Notes under the pieces: model-generated
Seen by the model: only the letters and a program-made list of their open reading frames with translations
Database searches by the model: none
Told to the model about the DNA's origin: nothing
Shown: piece by piece, positions 34,121-43,610 of the stretch
How the letters are laid out: each line of letters opens with the position of its first letter
Numbering within the stretch: position 1 is the stretch's first letter
Assembly (NCBI RefSeq): GCF_002834145.1
Contig: NZ_PHNT01000003.1
Location: 158,867-222,866, forward strand
DNA length: 64,000 nucleotides
Direction of reading: 5' to 3'
Source: Roseovarius salinarum
GTDB lineage: Bacteria; Pseudomonadota; Alphaproteobacteria; Rhodobacterales; Rhodobacteraceae
Program-made: the position numbers and the translations under genes

Positions 34121-34166
34121 GTCCCCGCGGCTGGACAAGCCCGGGACCGGGAATTACCACACGCCA

Positions 34167-34643
34167 ATGGCCAAGCCCAAGGAAACCCCGAACTACAAGG
34201 TTGTCGCCGAAAACCGGCGCGCGCGGCATGACTATGCCATCGAGGACGATCTTGAATGCGGGATCGTCCTCGAGGGGTCGGAGGTCAAGTCGCTGCGCGA
34301 GGGCAAGGCGAACATCGCCGAAAGCTACGCCGCCGTGGAGAACGGCGAGCTTTGGCTGGTCAACAGCTACATCGGCCCCTACGAACAGGCCAAGACCTTC
34401 GGCCACGAGGAACGGCGCCGCCGCAAGCTGCTGGTGTCGAAAAAGGAACTGGCCCGCCTCTGGCAAGCGTCGGCGCGCAAGGGCATGACGCTGGTGCCGC
34501 TGGTGCTGTACTTCAACCACAAGGGCATCGCCAAGCTGAAGGTCGGCATCGGCAAGGGCAAGAGGAAGGCCGACAAGCGCGCCACAGAGGCCAAGCGCGA
34601 CTGGCAGCGCCAGAAGCAGAGGCTGCTGAAAGAGCAGGGCTAG
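34167..34643 (+). CDS. smpB: SsrA-binding protein
   Basis: 158 residues, the family's usual length. Landmarks: [42 protein letters not shown], then DSYIGPYE-like [27 protein letters not shown] and the basic tail [22 protein letters not shown] that enters the decoding site. SmpB carries tmRNA to stalled ribosomes. ATG 34167 (MAKPKETPN) is the family start; the ORF is open further upstream into the TetR gene, but that part is shadow. The tmRNA gene itself is not in the window; arfB, a back-up rescue factor, lies at 48.6 kb. Confidence 0.96.
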   Translation: MAKPKETPNYKVVAENRRARHDYAIEDDLECGIVLEGSEVKSLREGKANIAESYAAVENGELWLVNSYIGPYEQAKTFGHEERRRRKLLVSKKELARLWQASARKGMTLVPLVLYFNHKGIAKLKVGIGKGKRKADKRATEAKRDWQRQKQRLLKEQG

Positions 34644-34671
34644 ACCGGGCCGGCCGGGACGGAGCGTTGGC

Positions 34672-34935
34672 ATGGAACTCCTGATTCACCTGATTTCGGG
34701 CGCCGTGGGCGGAAACCTCGCGGCCGGTCTGTCACGGCGGGCTGCCCCCGGCTTCCTTCTCGCCTCGGCCGGTGGGATCGCGGGAGGCGGGCTTGCCGGC
34801 CGCGGGCTGGGCATGCTCGGGATCGACCCGGCGCCGGGTCCGGCGGGGCTTGCCGTGCAGGCGGGCGTTGCGGTCGCGGGCGGAGCCATCGTGGTGGCGG
34901 CACTCGGGCGTCTGGTCGCGCGCTCGCGCGGCTAG
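34672..34935 (+). CDS. small Gly/Ala-rich membrane protein
   Basis: 87 residues, no family recognised with certainty. Gly/Ala-rich hydrophobic segments (LIHLISGAVGGNLAAGL; FLLASAGGIAGGGLAGRGLGMLG; AVQAGVAVAGGAIVVAALG) suggest two to three membrane spans, with a short positively charged end (RLVARSRG). It resembles small glycine-zipper membrane proteins. GGGACGGAGCG precedes ATG 34672. It lies 28 bases after smpB and 71 before sseA; no functional link is evident. Confidence 0.65.
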   Translation: MELLIHLISGAVGGNLAAGLSRRAAPGFLLASAGGIAGGGLAGRGLGMLGIDPAPGPAGLAVQAGVAVAGGAIVVAALGRLVARSRG

Positions 34936-35006
34936 GCGGACGGGCCGCACTTGCCACCGCGACCCCCGGGTAGTAGGCAGGACGCGACGTTCTTCCGGGG
35001 GGTTGC

Positions 35007-35864
35007 ATGACCGACGATGATCCCAAGACTCTCGTGTCGACAGATTGGCTGGCCGCGCATCTGAAGGATCCGGACCTGCGGGTGCTCGACGGAAGCTGGC
35101 ACATGCCGCAGGAGGGCCGCGACGCGCGTGCCGATTATGAGGCGGCGCACATCCCCGGCGCGCGGTTCTTCGACATCGACGAGATCAGCGATCACCGGTC
35201 CGAGCTGCCGCACATGGCGCCCCCGCCCGAGAAGTTCATGGCGCGGATGCGGGCGATGGGCGTGGGCGACGGCCACCAGGTCGTGGTCTACGACACCAAG
35301 GGCATTTACTCGGCGGCCCGGGTCTGGTGGCTCTTCAAGCTCATGGGGCACACGGACGTGGCGGTGCTCGACGGCGGGCTGCCCAAATGGGTGGCTGAGG
35401 GCCGCGAGACCGAGGACCTGGCCCCTGTCGTGCGCGACCGGCACATGACCGCGCGCATGCAGAACCACCTTGTCCGTGACGTCACGCAGGTGTCGCAGGC
35501 CGCAAAGCTGGGCAACCACGAGATCCTCGATGCCCGGGCGCCGGGGCGTTTCGCGGGCTCCGAGCCCGAGCCGCGCGAGGGGCTGCGCAGCGGGCACATC
35601 CCGGGTTCGAAATGCGTGCACTACGCGATGCTGCTGAACGACGACGGCACGATGAAGGACGCGGAGGCGCTGCGCGCGGCCTTTGACGCGGCCGGCGTCG
35701 AGCTCGACAAACCGGCCATCACCACCTGCGGGTCGGGCGTGACGGCGGCGATCATCAACATTGCGCTGGCCCGGCTGGGCAAGACCGACCATGCGCTGTA
35801 CGACGGGTCCTGGAGCGAATGGGGCGCCTTCGCCACCCTGCCCGTGGAAACCGGAGACGGCTGA
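35007..35864 (+). CDS. sseA: 3-mercaptopyruvate sulfurtransferase
   Basis: 285 residues, two rhodanese domains. The N-terminal domain is inactive; the catalytic Cys241 sits in TTCGSGVTAAI, whose CG(S/A)G loop marks mercaptopyruvate sulfurtransferase rather than thiosulfate sulfurtransferase. Other motifs: VLDGSWHMP near the start and ILDARAPGRFAG in domain two. It moves sulfur from 3-mercaptopyruvate to thiols or cyanide. The stop codon overlaps the start of the next gene by one base (TGATG), so it is coupled to an aminotransferase, which could supply its substrate from cysteine by transamination. Confidence 0.94.
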   Translation: MTDDDPKTLVSTDWLAAHLKDPDLRVLDGSWHMPQEGRDARADYEAAHIPGARFFDIDEISDHRSELPHMAPPPEKFMARMRAMGVGDGHQVVVYDTKGIYSAARVWWLFKLMGHTDVAVLDGGLPKWVAEGRETEDLAPVVRDRHMTARMQNHLVRDVTQVSQAAKLGNHEILDARAPGRFAGSEPEPREGLRSGHIPGSKCVHYAMLLNDDGTMKDAEALRAAFDAAGVELDKPAITTCGSGVTAAIINIALARLGKTDHALYDGSWSEWGAFATLPVETGDG

Positions 35865-37048
35865 TGCTGACGAACCTCAAGGAACAACCCGCCGACAAGA
35901 TCCTCGCGCTGATGCAGGCGTTCCGCGCCGACCCCCGCGAGGACAAGATCGACCTCGGGGTGGGCGTGTACCGCAACGCCGAGGGCGTGACGCCCATCAT
36001 GCGTGCCATCAAGGAGGCCGAGAAGCGTTGGTGGGAGGAGGAGACCACCAAGGCCTACACCGGCCTCGCGGGCGACCCGGCCTTTACCGAGGCAATGACC
36101 GGGCTCGTTCTGGGCGATGCCGTTGCCCGGGATACCGTGGCGGCCGTGGCAACCCCGGGGGGCACCGGGGCCGTGCGTCAGGCATTCGAACTGCTTTTGC
36201 TGGCCAATCCGGATGCACGGGTCTTCGTGTCGGACCCGACATGGCCCAACCACTTGAGCATCCTCAAGCACTTGAAGATCGAGACGGTCGCCTACCGCTA
36301 CTTCGACAGCACGACGGGCGGCGTGGATTTCGACGGCATGATGGCCGATCTCGAACAGGTGCGCGCGGGTGACGTGATCCTGCTGCACGGGTGTTGCCAC
36401 AACCCCACCGGCGCCAACCTGACGGGGCCGCAGTGGGACGACGTGATCGCGCTCGTGAACCGAACCGGCGCGGTTCCGATGATCGACATCGCATACCAGG
36501 GGTTCGGCGACGGGCTGGATGCCGACGCCGCGCCGACGCGCGCCGTGGCCGCCGGGTGCCCGGAAACACTGATCGCGGCGAGCTGCTCCAAGAACTTCGG
36601 CATCTACCGCGAGCGCACCGGCGTCCTGATGGCCGTTGCGCAGGACAGCGGGCTTCAGACGGTCACGCAGGGCAATCTGGCACATCTCAACCGGCAGAAC
36701 TTTTCCTTCCCGCCCGATCACGGCGCGCGGCTGGTGTCGCTGGTGCTCGACAGCGACGACCTGCGGGCCGACTGGCAGGCCGAGCTGGAAGGGATGCGCA
36801 CCGGCATGCTGGGCCTGCGTGAGCAGCTTGCCAACGACCTGCGCGAGCTGACCGGCTCGGACCGCTACGGTTTCATCGCCCAGCATCGCGGGATGTTCTC
36901 TCGCCTCGGGCTGAGCCCGGACCTGGTCGAGAAGCTGCGCGCCGAGCACGGCGTCTACATGGTGGGTGACAGCCGCATCAACATCGCCGGTCTGAACGCC
37001 GATAGCGTGCCCAAGCTGGCCCGTGCCATCGTCGAGGCCGGGGGATGA
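35864..37048 (+). CDS. aspartate/aromatic amino acid aminotransferase (AspC/TyrB type)
   Basis: 394 residues, class-I PLP aminotransferase. Landmarks: KIDLGVGVYRNAEGVTPIM and AYTGLAGDPAF at the start, TPGGTGA, HGCCHNPTGANL, IDIAYQGFGDG, and the PLP-lysine region AASCSKNFGIYRERTG. The SKNFGxYxER form marks the AspC/TyrB subgroup, which acts on aspartate, aromatic amino acids and often cysteine. Start ATG 35864 overlaps the sseA stop, and I infer that the pair could turn cysteine into mercaptopyruvate and then sulfane sulfur. Substrate preference cannot be read from sequence. Confidence 0.92.
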   Translation: MLTNLKEQPADKILALMQAFRADPREDKIDLGVGVYRNAEGVTPIMRAIKEAEKRWWEEETTKAYTGLAGDPAFTEAMTGLVLGDAVARDTVAAVATPGGTGAVRQAFELLLLANPDARVFVSDPTWPNHLSILKHLKIETVAYRYFDSTTGGVDFDGMMADLEQVRAGDVILLHGCCHNPTGANLTGPQWDDVIALVNRTGAVPMIDIAYQGFGDGLDADAAPTRAVAAGCPETLIAASCSKNFGIYRERTGVLMAVAQDSGLQTVTQGNLAHLNRQNFSFPPDHGARLVSLVLDSDDLRADWQAELEGMRTGMLGLREQLANDLRELTGSDRYGFIAQHRGMFSRLGLSPDLVEKLRAEHGVYMVGDSRINIAGLNADSVPKLARAIVEAGG

Positions 37049-37144
37049 CCCCCCGCGCCGCCGCGGTCCGCCGGGCCGGGGCGGCGGTTTGCGCCGGTTC
37101 GGCCAAAGGGCTATGACGCGCGCGAAACCGACCGGAGGCCCCCC

Positions 37145-38104
37145 ATGACAGCCCCGCCCGATCCCGCGCAGATCGCCCGCGACGTTCTCGCGATCGAGGG
37201 TGAGGCCCTGCTCGGCCTGCGCGACGCGCTGCCCGCGGGTTTCGATCCGGTCGCGCGGTTGCTGGTGCAGGTGCGCGGCCGGGTGATCGTCTCGGGCATC
37301 GGCAAGTCGGGTCACGTGGCCAACAAGATTGCCGCGACGATGGCCAGCACCGGCACGCCCGCGCAATACGTTCATCCGGCCGAGGCCAGCCACGGCGATC
37401 TCGGCATGATCACCTCGGACGACGCGGTGATCCTGATCTCCAACTCGGGCGAAACCCGCGAACTGGCCGACATGATCGGCCACACTCGCCGCTTCGCGAT
37501 CCCGCTCGTGGCGATCACGAAGAAAACCGACAGCGCGCTGGGCCGGCAGGCCGATCACCTGCTGGTTCTGCCGCAGGCCCCGGAAGCCTGCGCCATCGGC
37601 ATGGCGCCCACGACATCGACGACGGTGACCATGGCATTGGGCGATGCCCTGGCGGTCGCGCTGATGCGCCTGCGCGGGTTCGACCGTGAAAGCTACCTCG
37701 CCTTCCACCCCGGCGGCACGCTTGGCGCGCAACTTCTCACGGTGTCCGCCGTGATGCACACGGGCGACGAGCTGCCCGTCGTGGCGCCCGACGCGCCGAT
37801 GAGCGAAACGCTCGTGGTGATGAGCCAGAAGGGATTCGGTGTGGCCGCGCTCGTAGACGGGCCGCGGCTCGAGGGCATAATCACCGACGGTGACCTGCGC
37901 CGGAACATGGACGGGCTGATGGATCGGCGCGCCGGCGAGGTGGCCACGCGTCAGCCCCTGGTCACGCGTCCCGACGCGCTGTTGACGGAGGCGCTGGGCA
38001 CGATGAATGCCAACAAGCGCACAGCCCTTCTGGTGGTGGACGACACGCACCGCCTGGTGGGGCTGGTGCACATCCACGATGCGCTGCGCGCCGGTGTCGC
38101 CTGA
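37145..38104 (+). CDS. kdsD: arabinose-5-phosphate isomerase (KpsF/GutQ)
   Basis: 319 residues: an SIS domain (about 35-170) with RVIVSGIGKSGHVANKIAATMASTGTPA and LISNSGETRE, then two CBS domains (about 205-318, GFGVAALVDG and VDDTHRLVGLVHIHD). It converts ribulose 5-phosphate to arabinose 5-phosphate, the first step toward Kdo. The catalytic His in HPAEASHGDLG and AFHPGGTLG is present. It opens the polysaccharide region, although the next gene is convergent and only 5 bases away. Confidence 0.93.
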   Translation: MTAPPDPAQIARDVLAIEGEALLGLRDALPAGFDPVARLLVQVRGRVIVSGIGKSGHVANKIAATMASTGTPAQYVHPAEASHGDLGMITSDDAVILISNSGETRELADMIGHTRRFAIPLVAITKKTDSALGRQADHLLVLPQAPEACAIGMAPTTSTTVTMALGDALAVALMRLRGFDRESYLAFHPGGTLGAQLLTVSAVMHTGDELPVVAPDAPMSETLVVMSQKGFGVAALVDGPRLEGIITDGDLRRNMDGLMDRRAGEVATRQPLVTRPDALLTEALGTMNANKRTALLVVDDTHRLVGLVHIHDALRAGVA

Positions 38105-38109
38105 CCCCC

Positions 38110-38733
38110 TCAGCGCCGGCGCAAGCGCGGGGGCATCACCCGGATCACCGTGGCAAGCATCAGCCAGAAGTCGTAACACAGCGTGCGGTTGCGTGCCCAG
38201 ATCAGGTCAAGCCGGGCCTTGGCCGGCACGCAACGCCGCAGGTAGACGGCCTCGGTTTCCTCGGCCGTGCGGCAGGGCGACAGCAGCCGCGCCTCGCGCC
38301 CGTGAAAGACCAGTGTGGCCAGCCCGGTGACACCGGGGCGATTGCGCAGCACGCGCGCGTAGGTTTCCGGGCACATCTCGACGTAGCGGCGCAGCGGCGG
38401 ACGCGGACCGACGAAGCTCATGTCGCCGCGCAGGATGTTGAGAAGCTGCGGGATCTCGTCGAGACGGTAGCGGCGCAGCGCGCGGCCGGTCGGTGTGATA
38501 CGCGCCGCCTTGTCGCCGCCCGAGACACCGGTATCACGCTCCACCACCGTCATGGTCCGGAACTTCCAAAGTTGAAACCCGCGCTCGGGCGTTGTCATGC
38601 GCTCGGACAGGTAGAACACGGGCCGGCCGTCCCGGAGCAGGATCACGATCGCAATCACGGCAATCAGCGGCGCCAGGACGATCCCGAGCGCCAGCGCGAG
38701 CAGGATATCGAAAACGCGTTTCACGGGGGTCAT
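38110..38733 (-). CDS. bacterial sugar transferase (polyprenyl-phosphate sugar phosphotransferase)
   Basis: 207 residues, a short-form initiating transferase. It has a membrane segment at the start (VFDILLALALGIVLAPLIAVIAIVIL), then the family core: GRPVFYLSER, FQLWKFRTM, RRYRLDEIPQLLNILRGDMSFVGPRPPL and RPGVTGLA. Such enzymes place the first sugar phosphate on the lipid carrier for exopolysaccharide or O-antigen. It lies downstream of, and overlaps by 4 bases, the epimerase gene. The donor sugar is unknown. The C-terminus is slightly longer and Arg-rich compared with PglC-like relatives. Confidence 0.92.
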   Translation of the reverse strand: MTPVKRVFDILLALALGIVLAPLIAVIAIVILLRDGRPVFYLSERMTTPERGFQLWKFRTMTVVERDTGVSGGDKAARITPTGRALRRYRLDEIPQLLNILRGDMSFVGPRPPLRRYVEMCPETYARVLRNRPGVTGLATLVFHGREARLLSPCRTAEETEAVYLRRCVPAKARLDLIWARNRTLCYDFWLMLATVIRVMPPRLRRR

Positions 38734-39584
38734 CCGGCGCCCCCCGCGGCATGCATGGCCGCCGCGATATCGGCCGGCTCGCTTGACAATTCGAGGCCGG
38801 GCAGAAGGCCGCGAAGGCGCGTGGTGTCCATCGTGAGGCGCTGCACGGCCCCGTCGGGCGCCGGCCGCCAGGCAAAGGATTGGTCCGCTGCTTCCAGGAT
38901 GTTTTCCATGGCAACCGGCGTGGGTGCGGCGAGGTTGAGAAGACCCGGCAACGCCTCATGCGGCAGCGCCGCCAGCGCCGCGAGCGCGCGGGCAAGGTCG
39001 GCCGGGCAAAGGTAGCTGCGTTCCGGGCCGGTTCCTTCGGCGAAACGGTCCAGCGTGACGCGCGCGCGCCCGGACATCGCGGCGGCGAGGCTGTCCGCCC
39101 CGGCCAGGTTGCCCATGCGCAGGCAGCAATGCGCGATCCCGTCATCCGCGAATTCCGCCACGGCCTGCTCCATCGCCCGCTTGGCGCGGGCGTAGTCTGC
39201 CGCAGGGGCCGGCGCGTCGGTTTCCTTCCAGTCCGTTCCGGGGCCGTAGACGGCCATCGACGAGAAATGCAGCACCCGCCGCGCCCCGCGGGCGCGCGCG
39301 ATGTCCCGCGCGACGTGCGCCAGCACCGTGTTGTCCGCGAGGTGTTCCGGGGTGCCGGCCGTGCGGCCCCAGAGCGCGATGACCGTGTCGCAGCGTGGCA
39401 GCTCGTGCATGTCCTGCCCCGGCTGCCAGGTCAGGCCGGTGCCGCCGTCGCGTGACTGAAAGGCAGCCGCGAGGCGCGGTGGCGGGCTATCATGCCAGAT
39501 GGCGCGAAGAAGGCGCCCGACACGCCCCCCGGACCCCAGGACCAGAACGGTGCTCGGACGGTCCTGTTGCGATTTATGTGACAA
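38730..39584 (-). CDS. NAD-dependent epimerase/dehydratase (extended SDR)
   Basis: 284 residues. The Rossmann motif is VLVLGSGGRVGRLLRAI (GxGGxxG), and the catalytic SxnYxxxK is represented by HFSSMAVYGPG and YARAKRAME. It probably works on a nucleotide-activated sugar for the surface polysaccharide made by its neighbours; product not predictable. The start is uncertain: the most upstream is TTG 39584 (MSHKSQQDR), and no ATG or GTG lies before the Rossmann motif. Its stop overlaps the sugar transferase start (ATGA), so the two form one operon, divergent from the Wza-like gene. Confidence 0.82.
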   Translation of the reverse strand: MSHKSQQDRPSTVLVLGSGGRVGRLLRAIWHDSPPPRLAAAFQSRDGGTGLTWQPGQDMHELPRCDTVIALWGRTAGTPEHLADNTVLAHVARDIARARGARRVLHFSSMAVYGPGTDWKETDAPAPAADYARAKRAMEQAVAEFADDGIAHCCLRMGNLAGADSLAAAMSGRARVTLDRFAEGTGPERSYLCPADLARALAALAALPHEALPGLLNLAAPTPVAMENILEAADQSFAWRPAPDGAVQRLTMDTTRLRGLLPGLELSSEPADIAAAMHAAGGAG

Positions 39585-39686
39585 TTCCCGGCTGCCTCTT
39601 CCACGAATTCATTTTCTGTTTGTCTATCACGGGCCGGAAAGGCTAGGAAGTTGGCAATTGACGGGAACCCGTGGGGGGTGTTGGAC

Positions 39687-40799
39687 GTGCGTACAGGCAG
39701 GCGTTTCGCCGGGTTTATTGCAATTCTGGTTCTGCTTTCGGCCTGCAGTCTGCCGCGCGGCGCGGCGGTTGATCGTGAAATACTGGTCGGCAAGGACGCG
39801 AGGTCGTCGCAGTTCGCGGTCGTCGAGGTCACGCGCGATACCACCCCCATCGTCAGCCAGTGGCCCGCCACCGGCTGGAGCGGGGAATACCGCTGGTTCG
39901 AGGCCCGGCGCGGCCCGGCATCGGGGATCATCCGGCCCGGCGACACGGTGAAGATCGTGATCTGGGACAACCAGGAAAACTCCCTGATCGCGGCGGCGGG
40001 AACCAAGCAGACGGAGCTGCCGCCGATGGAGGTTGGTGCCGCCGGCGAGGTGTTCCTGCCCTACATGGGCAAGATCAAGATCAGCGGGATGACGCAAGAG
40101 GGCGCGCGGGACCGTCTGCAATCCGCGATGTCGGAGATCGCACCCTCCGCGCAGGTACAGCTTGCGGTCCGGCCCGGACACAACAACGCCGTCGACGTGG
40201 TCAGCGGGGTCGGCCAGCCCGGCAGCGTGCCCTTGCCCGACCGGAACACGACGATCCTGAGCGTGTTCGCCAAGACGGGCGGGATATCGTCGCAACTGCG
40301 CAATCCGCTGGTGCGGCTTCACCGTGGTGGTAACACCTACGAGATCCGGGCGGATGCCCTTGTTGCCGACGCCGGCAAGAACGTCACCCTGCGCGGCGGC
40401 GACAAGGTCGCCGTGGTCGAGGATGATCGCAGTTTCACCGCCTTCGGCGCTTCGGGGCGCGAAGAGATCATCTATTTCCAGAAGGAATACATGACGGCGA
40501 TGGACGCCATCTCGGCGATGGGCGGTCTGTCTGACAACCGGGCGAACCCGCGCGGGGTGCTGGTGCTGCGCGAATACGCGAAGGACCAGCTCGGTGACGG
40601 CACGACGGGACCGCAGAAGAAGAAGATGGTCTTCACCATCAATCTGACGACGGCCGACGGGCTCTTCGCGGCCCGCAATTTCCACGTGAACCCCGAGGAT
40701 ACTGTCGTTGCGACCGAATCGCCGGTCACCGCCGTGGAGACCGTGTTCGACCTGATCGGATCGCTCGTCGGACTTCAGAACCGTATCGAGGACGACTGA
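39687..40799 (+). CDS. polysaccharide export outer-membrane lipoprotein (Wza-like)
   Basis: About 370 residues. The N-terminal FAGFIAILVLLSACSL is a lipoprotein signal with lipobox LSAC. Then come an export domain (IIRPGDTVKIVIWDNQENSL, PYMGKIKISGMTQEGAR) and two SLBB domains (VDVVSGVGQPGSVPLP; LRGGDKVAVVED). This is the Wza/OtnA export pore layout. I chose GTG 39687 because GGGGGTG stands 8 bases upstream and the lipobox spacing is right; TTG 39651 or GTG 39678 are alternatives. The 102 bases upstream (to 39585) are AT-richer than usual and must hold divergent promoters. No Wzc or Wzy gene follows. Confidence 0.86.
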   Translation: MRTGRRFAGFIAILVLLSACSLPRGAAVDREILVGKDARSSQFAVVEVTRDTTPIVSQWPATGWSGEYRWFEARRGPASGIIRPGDTVKIVIWDNQENSLIAAAGTKQTELPPMEVGAAGEVFLPYMGKIKISGMTQEGARDRLQSAMSEIAPSAQVQLAVRPGHNNAVDVVSGVGQPGSVPLPDRNTTILSVFAKTGGISSQLRNPLVRLHRGGNTYEIRADALVADAGKNVTLRGGDKVAVVEDDRSFTAFGASGREEIIYFQKEYMTAMDAISAMGGLSDNRANPRGVLVLREYAKDQLGDGTTGPQKKKMVFTINLTTADGLFAARNFHVNPEDTVVATESPVTAVETVFDLIGSLVGLQNRIEDD

Positions 40800-40811
40800 C
40801 GCCGAGAGCCC

Positions 40812-40828
40812 GCCGCCTTCAAGGCGGC
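40812..40828 (+). terminator. hairpin after Wza-like gene
   Basis: GCCGCCTT-C-AAGGCGGC is a perfect inverted repeat that starts 13 bases after the stop codon. A T-run (TTTTC at 40842) lies 13 bases beyond, too far for a classical terminator. It probably helps end or protect the Wza message. Confidence 0.4.
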
Positions 40829-40882
40829 AGGCACCGTGCGGTTTTCGGGCGCTTTGCGGGTTTCGTTCGCCGCGGCTGCGGT

Positions 40883-41437
40883 TCAGGGTTTGACCGCCTC
40901 GAGGTTCAGCGACACCAGCGTGCCGTTTTCCTTGTCCATGTGCGGGATGTAGGCCTGCGAATAGTCGTCCATGTGGGCGTGCTCGGTCTCGCGCCAGTCC
41001 CAGGGGCGGACCTCGCCGAAGCCGACACTGCGCAACGCTTCGGTCAGAGAGGGGGCATCGAAGATCATGCCGTGGAAATCGTACTGGTCGCGTTGCCCCC
41101 CGCAGACGAGCCCGCGGATATCCTCGATACCCCGCGGCAGATCGCCCGAGAGGTAGAGCCGCGCGGCGGCCTCGAAATCCGGAACGGCAAGGCGCAGGAC
41201 ACCGCCGGGCGCGAGCACGCGGAACCATTCGGCCAGCGCGTCCTTGTAGGTCTGGCGCCCGAAGTGTTCGAGCACGTGGCACGCATAGACAAGTTGCGCG
41301 CTGTCATCGGGGATGAAGGTGAGGTCCTCGACCGGGCCGACATGGTCGACGTGCGGCATGTCAAGCGCGTCGACGTGGAACCAACCCTCGATGTGCTTGA
41401 CCCCGCAGCCGAGGTGGATCTTGTCGTACTGGCCCAT
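40883..41437 (-). CDS. predicted SAM-dependent methyltransferase
   Basis: 184 residues of the class-I SAM methyltransferase type. LHLGCGVKHIEGWFHVDA is motif I, YACHVLEHFGRQT marks the SAM-binding loop (the VLEH motif), and LAPGGVLRLAVPDFEA follows. The short LGCG/VLEHF form is common in polysaccharide and O-antigen loci, where such proteins methylate sugars. It lies 22 bases after the fcl stop in the same direction, so it is probably in the GDP-fucose operon; its target is not known. Confidence 0.82.
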   Translation of the reverse strand: MGQYDKIHLGCGVKHIEGWFHVDALDMPHVDHVGPVEDLTFIPDDSAQLVYACHVLEHFGRQTYKDALAEWFRVLAPGGVLRLAVPDFEAAARLYLSGDLPRGIEDIRGLVCGGQRDQYDFHGMIFDAPSLTEALRSVGFGEVRPWDWRETEHAHMDDYSQAYIPHMDKENGTLVSLNLEAVKP

Positions 41438-41459
41438 TCTTCCGTTCCCTTTCCCGGTA

Positions 41460-42413
41460 TCAGGCCTGCGCGTTGCGCAGCGCCTCGTAGTCGGCGATGG
41501 TGCGCCGGAGGCCGTCCTCCAGCCCGATGCGCGGCGCCCAGCCCATGGACAGCAGGCGCGTGCTGTCCATCAGCTTGCGCGGGGTGCCGTCGGGCTTGGT
41601 GGTGTCGTGGACGATCCGGCCCTCGAACCCCGCCTGCAACGCGATCGCCTCGGCCAGCGCGCGGATCGACACCTCCTGCCCGGTGCCGACATTGACGTGC
41701 TCTTCCCCTGCGTAGCGCTCCATCAGGAACACCAGCGCGTCGGCCAGGTCGTCGGCATGCATGAACTCGCGCAGCGGCGTGCCGGAGCCCCACATCACCA
41801 CCTCGCCCGCGCCGGCATCGCGCGCCTCGACGATCTTGCGCACCAGCGCGGGCAGCACGTGGCTGGTTTCCAGGTCGAAGTTGTCGCCGGGGCCGTAGAG
41901 GTTGGTGGGCATGGCCGAGATGAAGTCCGCCCCGTGCTGGCGCCGGTAGGCCTGGCAGAGCTTGATGCCCGCGATCTTGGCGATGGCGTACCATTCGTTG
42001 GTGGGCTCCAGCGGGCCGGTGAGCAGCGCGTCCTCGCGCATCGGCTGCTCGGCCATCTTGGGGTAGATGCAGGAGGACCCGAGGAACATCAGCTTGCCCA
42101 CCCCCGCCCGGTGCGCGGCGTGGATCAGGTTGGCCTCGATCATCAGGTTGTCGTAGAGGAAATCGGCCGGGTAGCTGTCGTTGGCGAGGATCCCGCCCAC
42201 CTTGGCGGCGGCGACGAAGACGGCATCGGGCTTCCGGGCGGTCATCCATGCCTCGACGTCGGCCTGCCGCGTCAGGTCGAGCTCGGCGTGCGTGGCCGTC
42301 AGGATCTCGCAAGCCTCCTGCTCCAGCCGCCGCACGATGGCCGAGCCGACCATGCCGCGATGCCCCGCGACATACACGCGCTTGCCGGCAAGCTCGAACA
42401 GGCGCTCAGGCAT
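41460..42413 (-). CDS. fcl: GDP-L-fucose synthase
   Basis: 317 residues, extended SDR (WcaG/Fcl). Rossmann motif [18 protein letters not shown] at the start, [23 protein letters not shown], the catalytic [10 protein letters not shown] and [25 protein letters not shown], and [19 protein letters not shown]. It converts GDP-4-keto-6-deoxymannose to GDP-L-fucose. The first 8 bases overlap the end of gmd, which makes its substrate. The pair means the surface polysaccharide probably contains L-fucose, or an isomer derived from the same intermediate. Confidence 0.96.
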   Translation of the reverse strand: MPERLFELAGKRVYVAGHRGMVGSAIVRRLEQEACEILTATHAELDLTRQADVEAWMTARKPDAVFVAAAKVGGILANDSYPADFLYDNLMIEANLIHAAHRAGVGKLMFLGSSCIYPKMAEQPMREDALLTGPLEPTNEWYAIAKIAGIKLCQAYRRQHGADFISAMPTNLYGPGDNFDLETSHVLPALVRKIVEARDAGAGEVVMWGSGTPLREFMHADDLADALVFLMERYAGEEHVNVGTGQEVSIRALAEAIALQAGFEGRIVHDTTKPDGTPRKLMDSTRLLSMGWAPRIGLEDGLRRTIADYEALRNAQA

Positions 42414-43446
42414 GGCGGCGCGCCTCCTCGAGGTCGGCCTCGGCCATTTCGCGCACCAGGTCGTCGAAGCTGGTACGCGGCTGCCAGCCCAGCCGCTCGC
42501 GCGCGCGGGTCGCGTCGCCCAGAAGCGTCTCCACCTCCGCGGGCCGGAAATACCGCGGATCGACGCGCACGATCACGCGGCCGCGCGCGTCGCGGCCGAC
42601 CTCCTCCAGCCCCGCGCCCTCGAAGGTGATGTCGAGCCCGAGGCACGCGCCGGCCCGGCGCACGAAATCGCGGACGGAATATTGCTGGCCGGTGGCGATC
42701 ACGAAATCCTCCGGCCGTTCCTGCTGGAGCATCAGCCACATCATCTCGACATAGTCGCGGGCATGGCCCCAGTCGCGCAGCGCGTCCATGTTGCCCAGGT
42801 GCAGCTCGTCCTGAAGCCCCAGCTTGATCCGGGCCAGCGCGCGGGTGATCTTGCGGGTCACGAATGTCTCGCCGCGGATCGGGCTTTCGTGGTTGAACAG
42901 GATGCCGTTGCAGGCATAAAGCCCGTAGGCTTCGCGGTAGTTCACCGTGATCCAGTAGGCATAGAGCTTGGCCACCGCGTAAGGTGAGCGCGGGTGGAAC
43001 GGCGTCGTCTCGGACTGCGGGGTTTCCTGGACCAACCCGTAAAGTTCGGAGGTGGAGGCCTGGTAGAACCGCGTCCTGGTATCGAGGCCGAGGAACCGGA
43101 TCGCCTCCAGCAGCCGCAGCGCGCCCAGCGCGTCGGAGTTGGCGGTGTATTCCGGTTCCTCGAAGGACACCGCGACATGGCTTTGCGCAGCAAGGTTGTA
43201 GACCTCGTCGGGCTGCGTTTTCTGAAGGATATGCGTCAGCGAGGAGCCGTCGGTCATGTCGCCGTGGTGCAGCACGAATTGCCCGTTGGCGCCGGGCGCG
43301 CCCTCGATCAGGTGGTCGATCCGCTCGGTGTTGAACAGCGATGTCCGCCGCTTGATGCCGTGCACCTCGTAACCCTTGTCCAGAAGGAATTCCGCCAGAT
43401 AGGCGCCGTCCTGCCCGGTAATGCCGGTGATGAGTGCCGTTTTCAC
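42406..43446 (-). CDS. gmd: GDP-mannose 4,6-dehydratase
   Basis: 346 residues, standard for Gmd. It has [27 protein letters not shown], the GRR-type loop [44 protein letters not shown], catalytic [10 protein letters not shown] and [10 protein letters not shown], and [17 protein letters not shown]. It makes GDP-4-keto-6-deoxy-D-mannose. Start is GTG 43446, with GAGGGA upstream at normal spacing. First gene of the gmd-fcl-methyltransferase operon, divergent from a carboxymuconolactone decarboxylase-like gene. Confidence 0.97.
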   Translation of the reverse strand: MKTALITGITGQDGAYLAEFLLDKGYEVHGIKRRTSLFNTERIDHLIEGAPGANGQFVLHHGDMTDGSSLTHILQKTQPDEVYNLAAQSHVAVSFEEPEYTANSDALGALRLLEAIRFLGLDTRTRFYQASTSELYGLVQETPQSETTPFHPRSPYAVAKLYAYWITVNYREAYGLYACNGILFNHESPIRGETFVTRKITRALARIKLGLQDELHLGNMDALRDWGHARDYVEMMWLMLQQERPEDFVIATGQQYSVRDFVRRAGACLGLDITFEGAGLEEVGRDARGRVIVRVDPRYFRPAEVETLLGDATRARERLGWQPRTSFDDLVREMAEADLEEARRHA

Positions 43447-43610
43447 GCTTTCGTCCCTCGAGCTTGGTCATGGCGCGTCGCCCGTGGCCGGCCGCGCCGC
43501 GGCAGCGATAGCCGCATACGGCGCGCCGCGAAAGGGGGCGGCATGCCGGAATCTGCGGCCGGCGGCGCAAAGTTGCAAGATGCGACGGCCCGGCGGCCAG
43601 AGGCCCCGTG

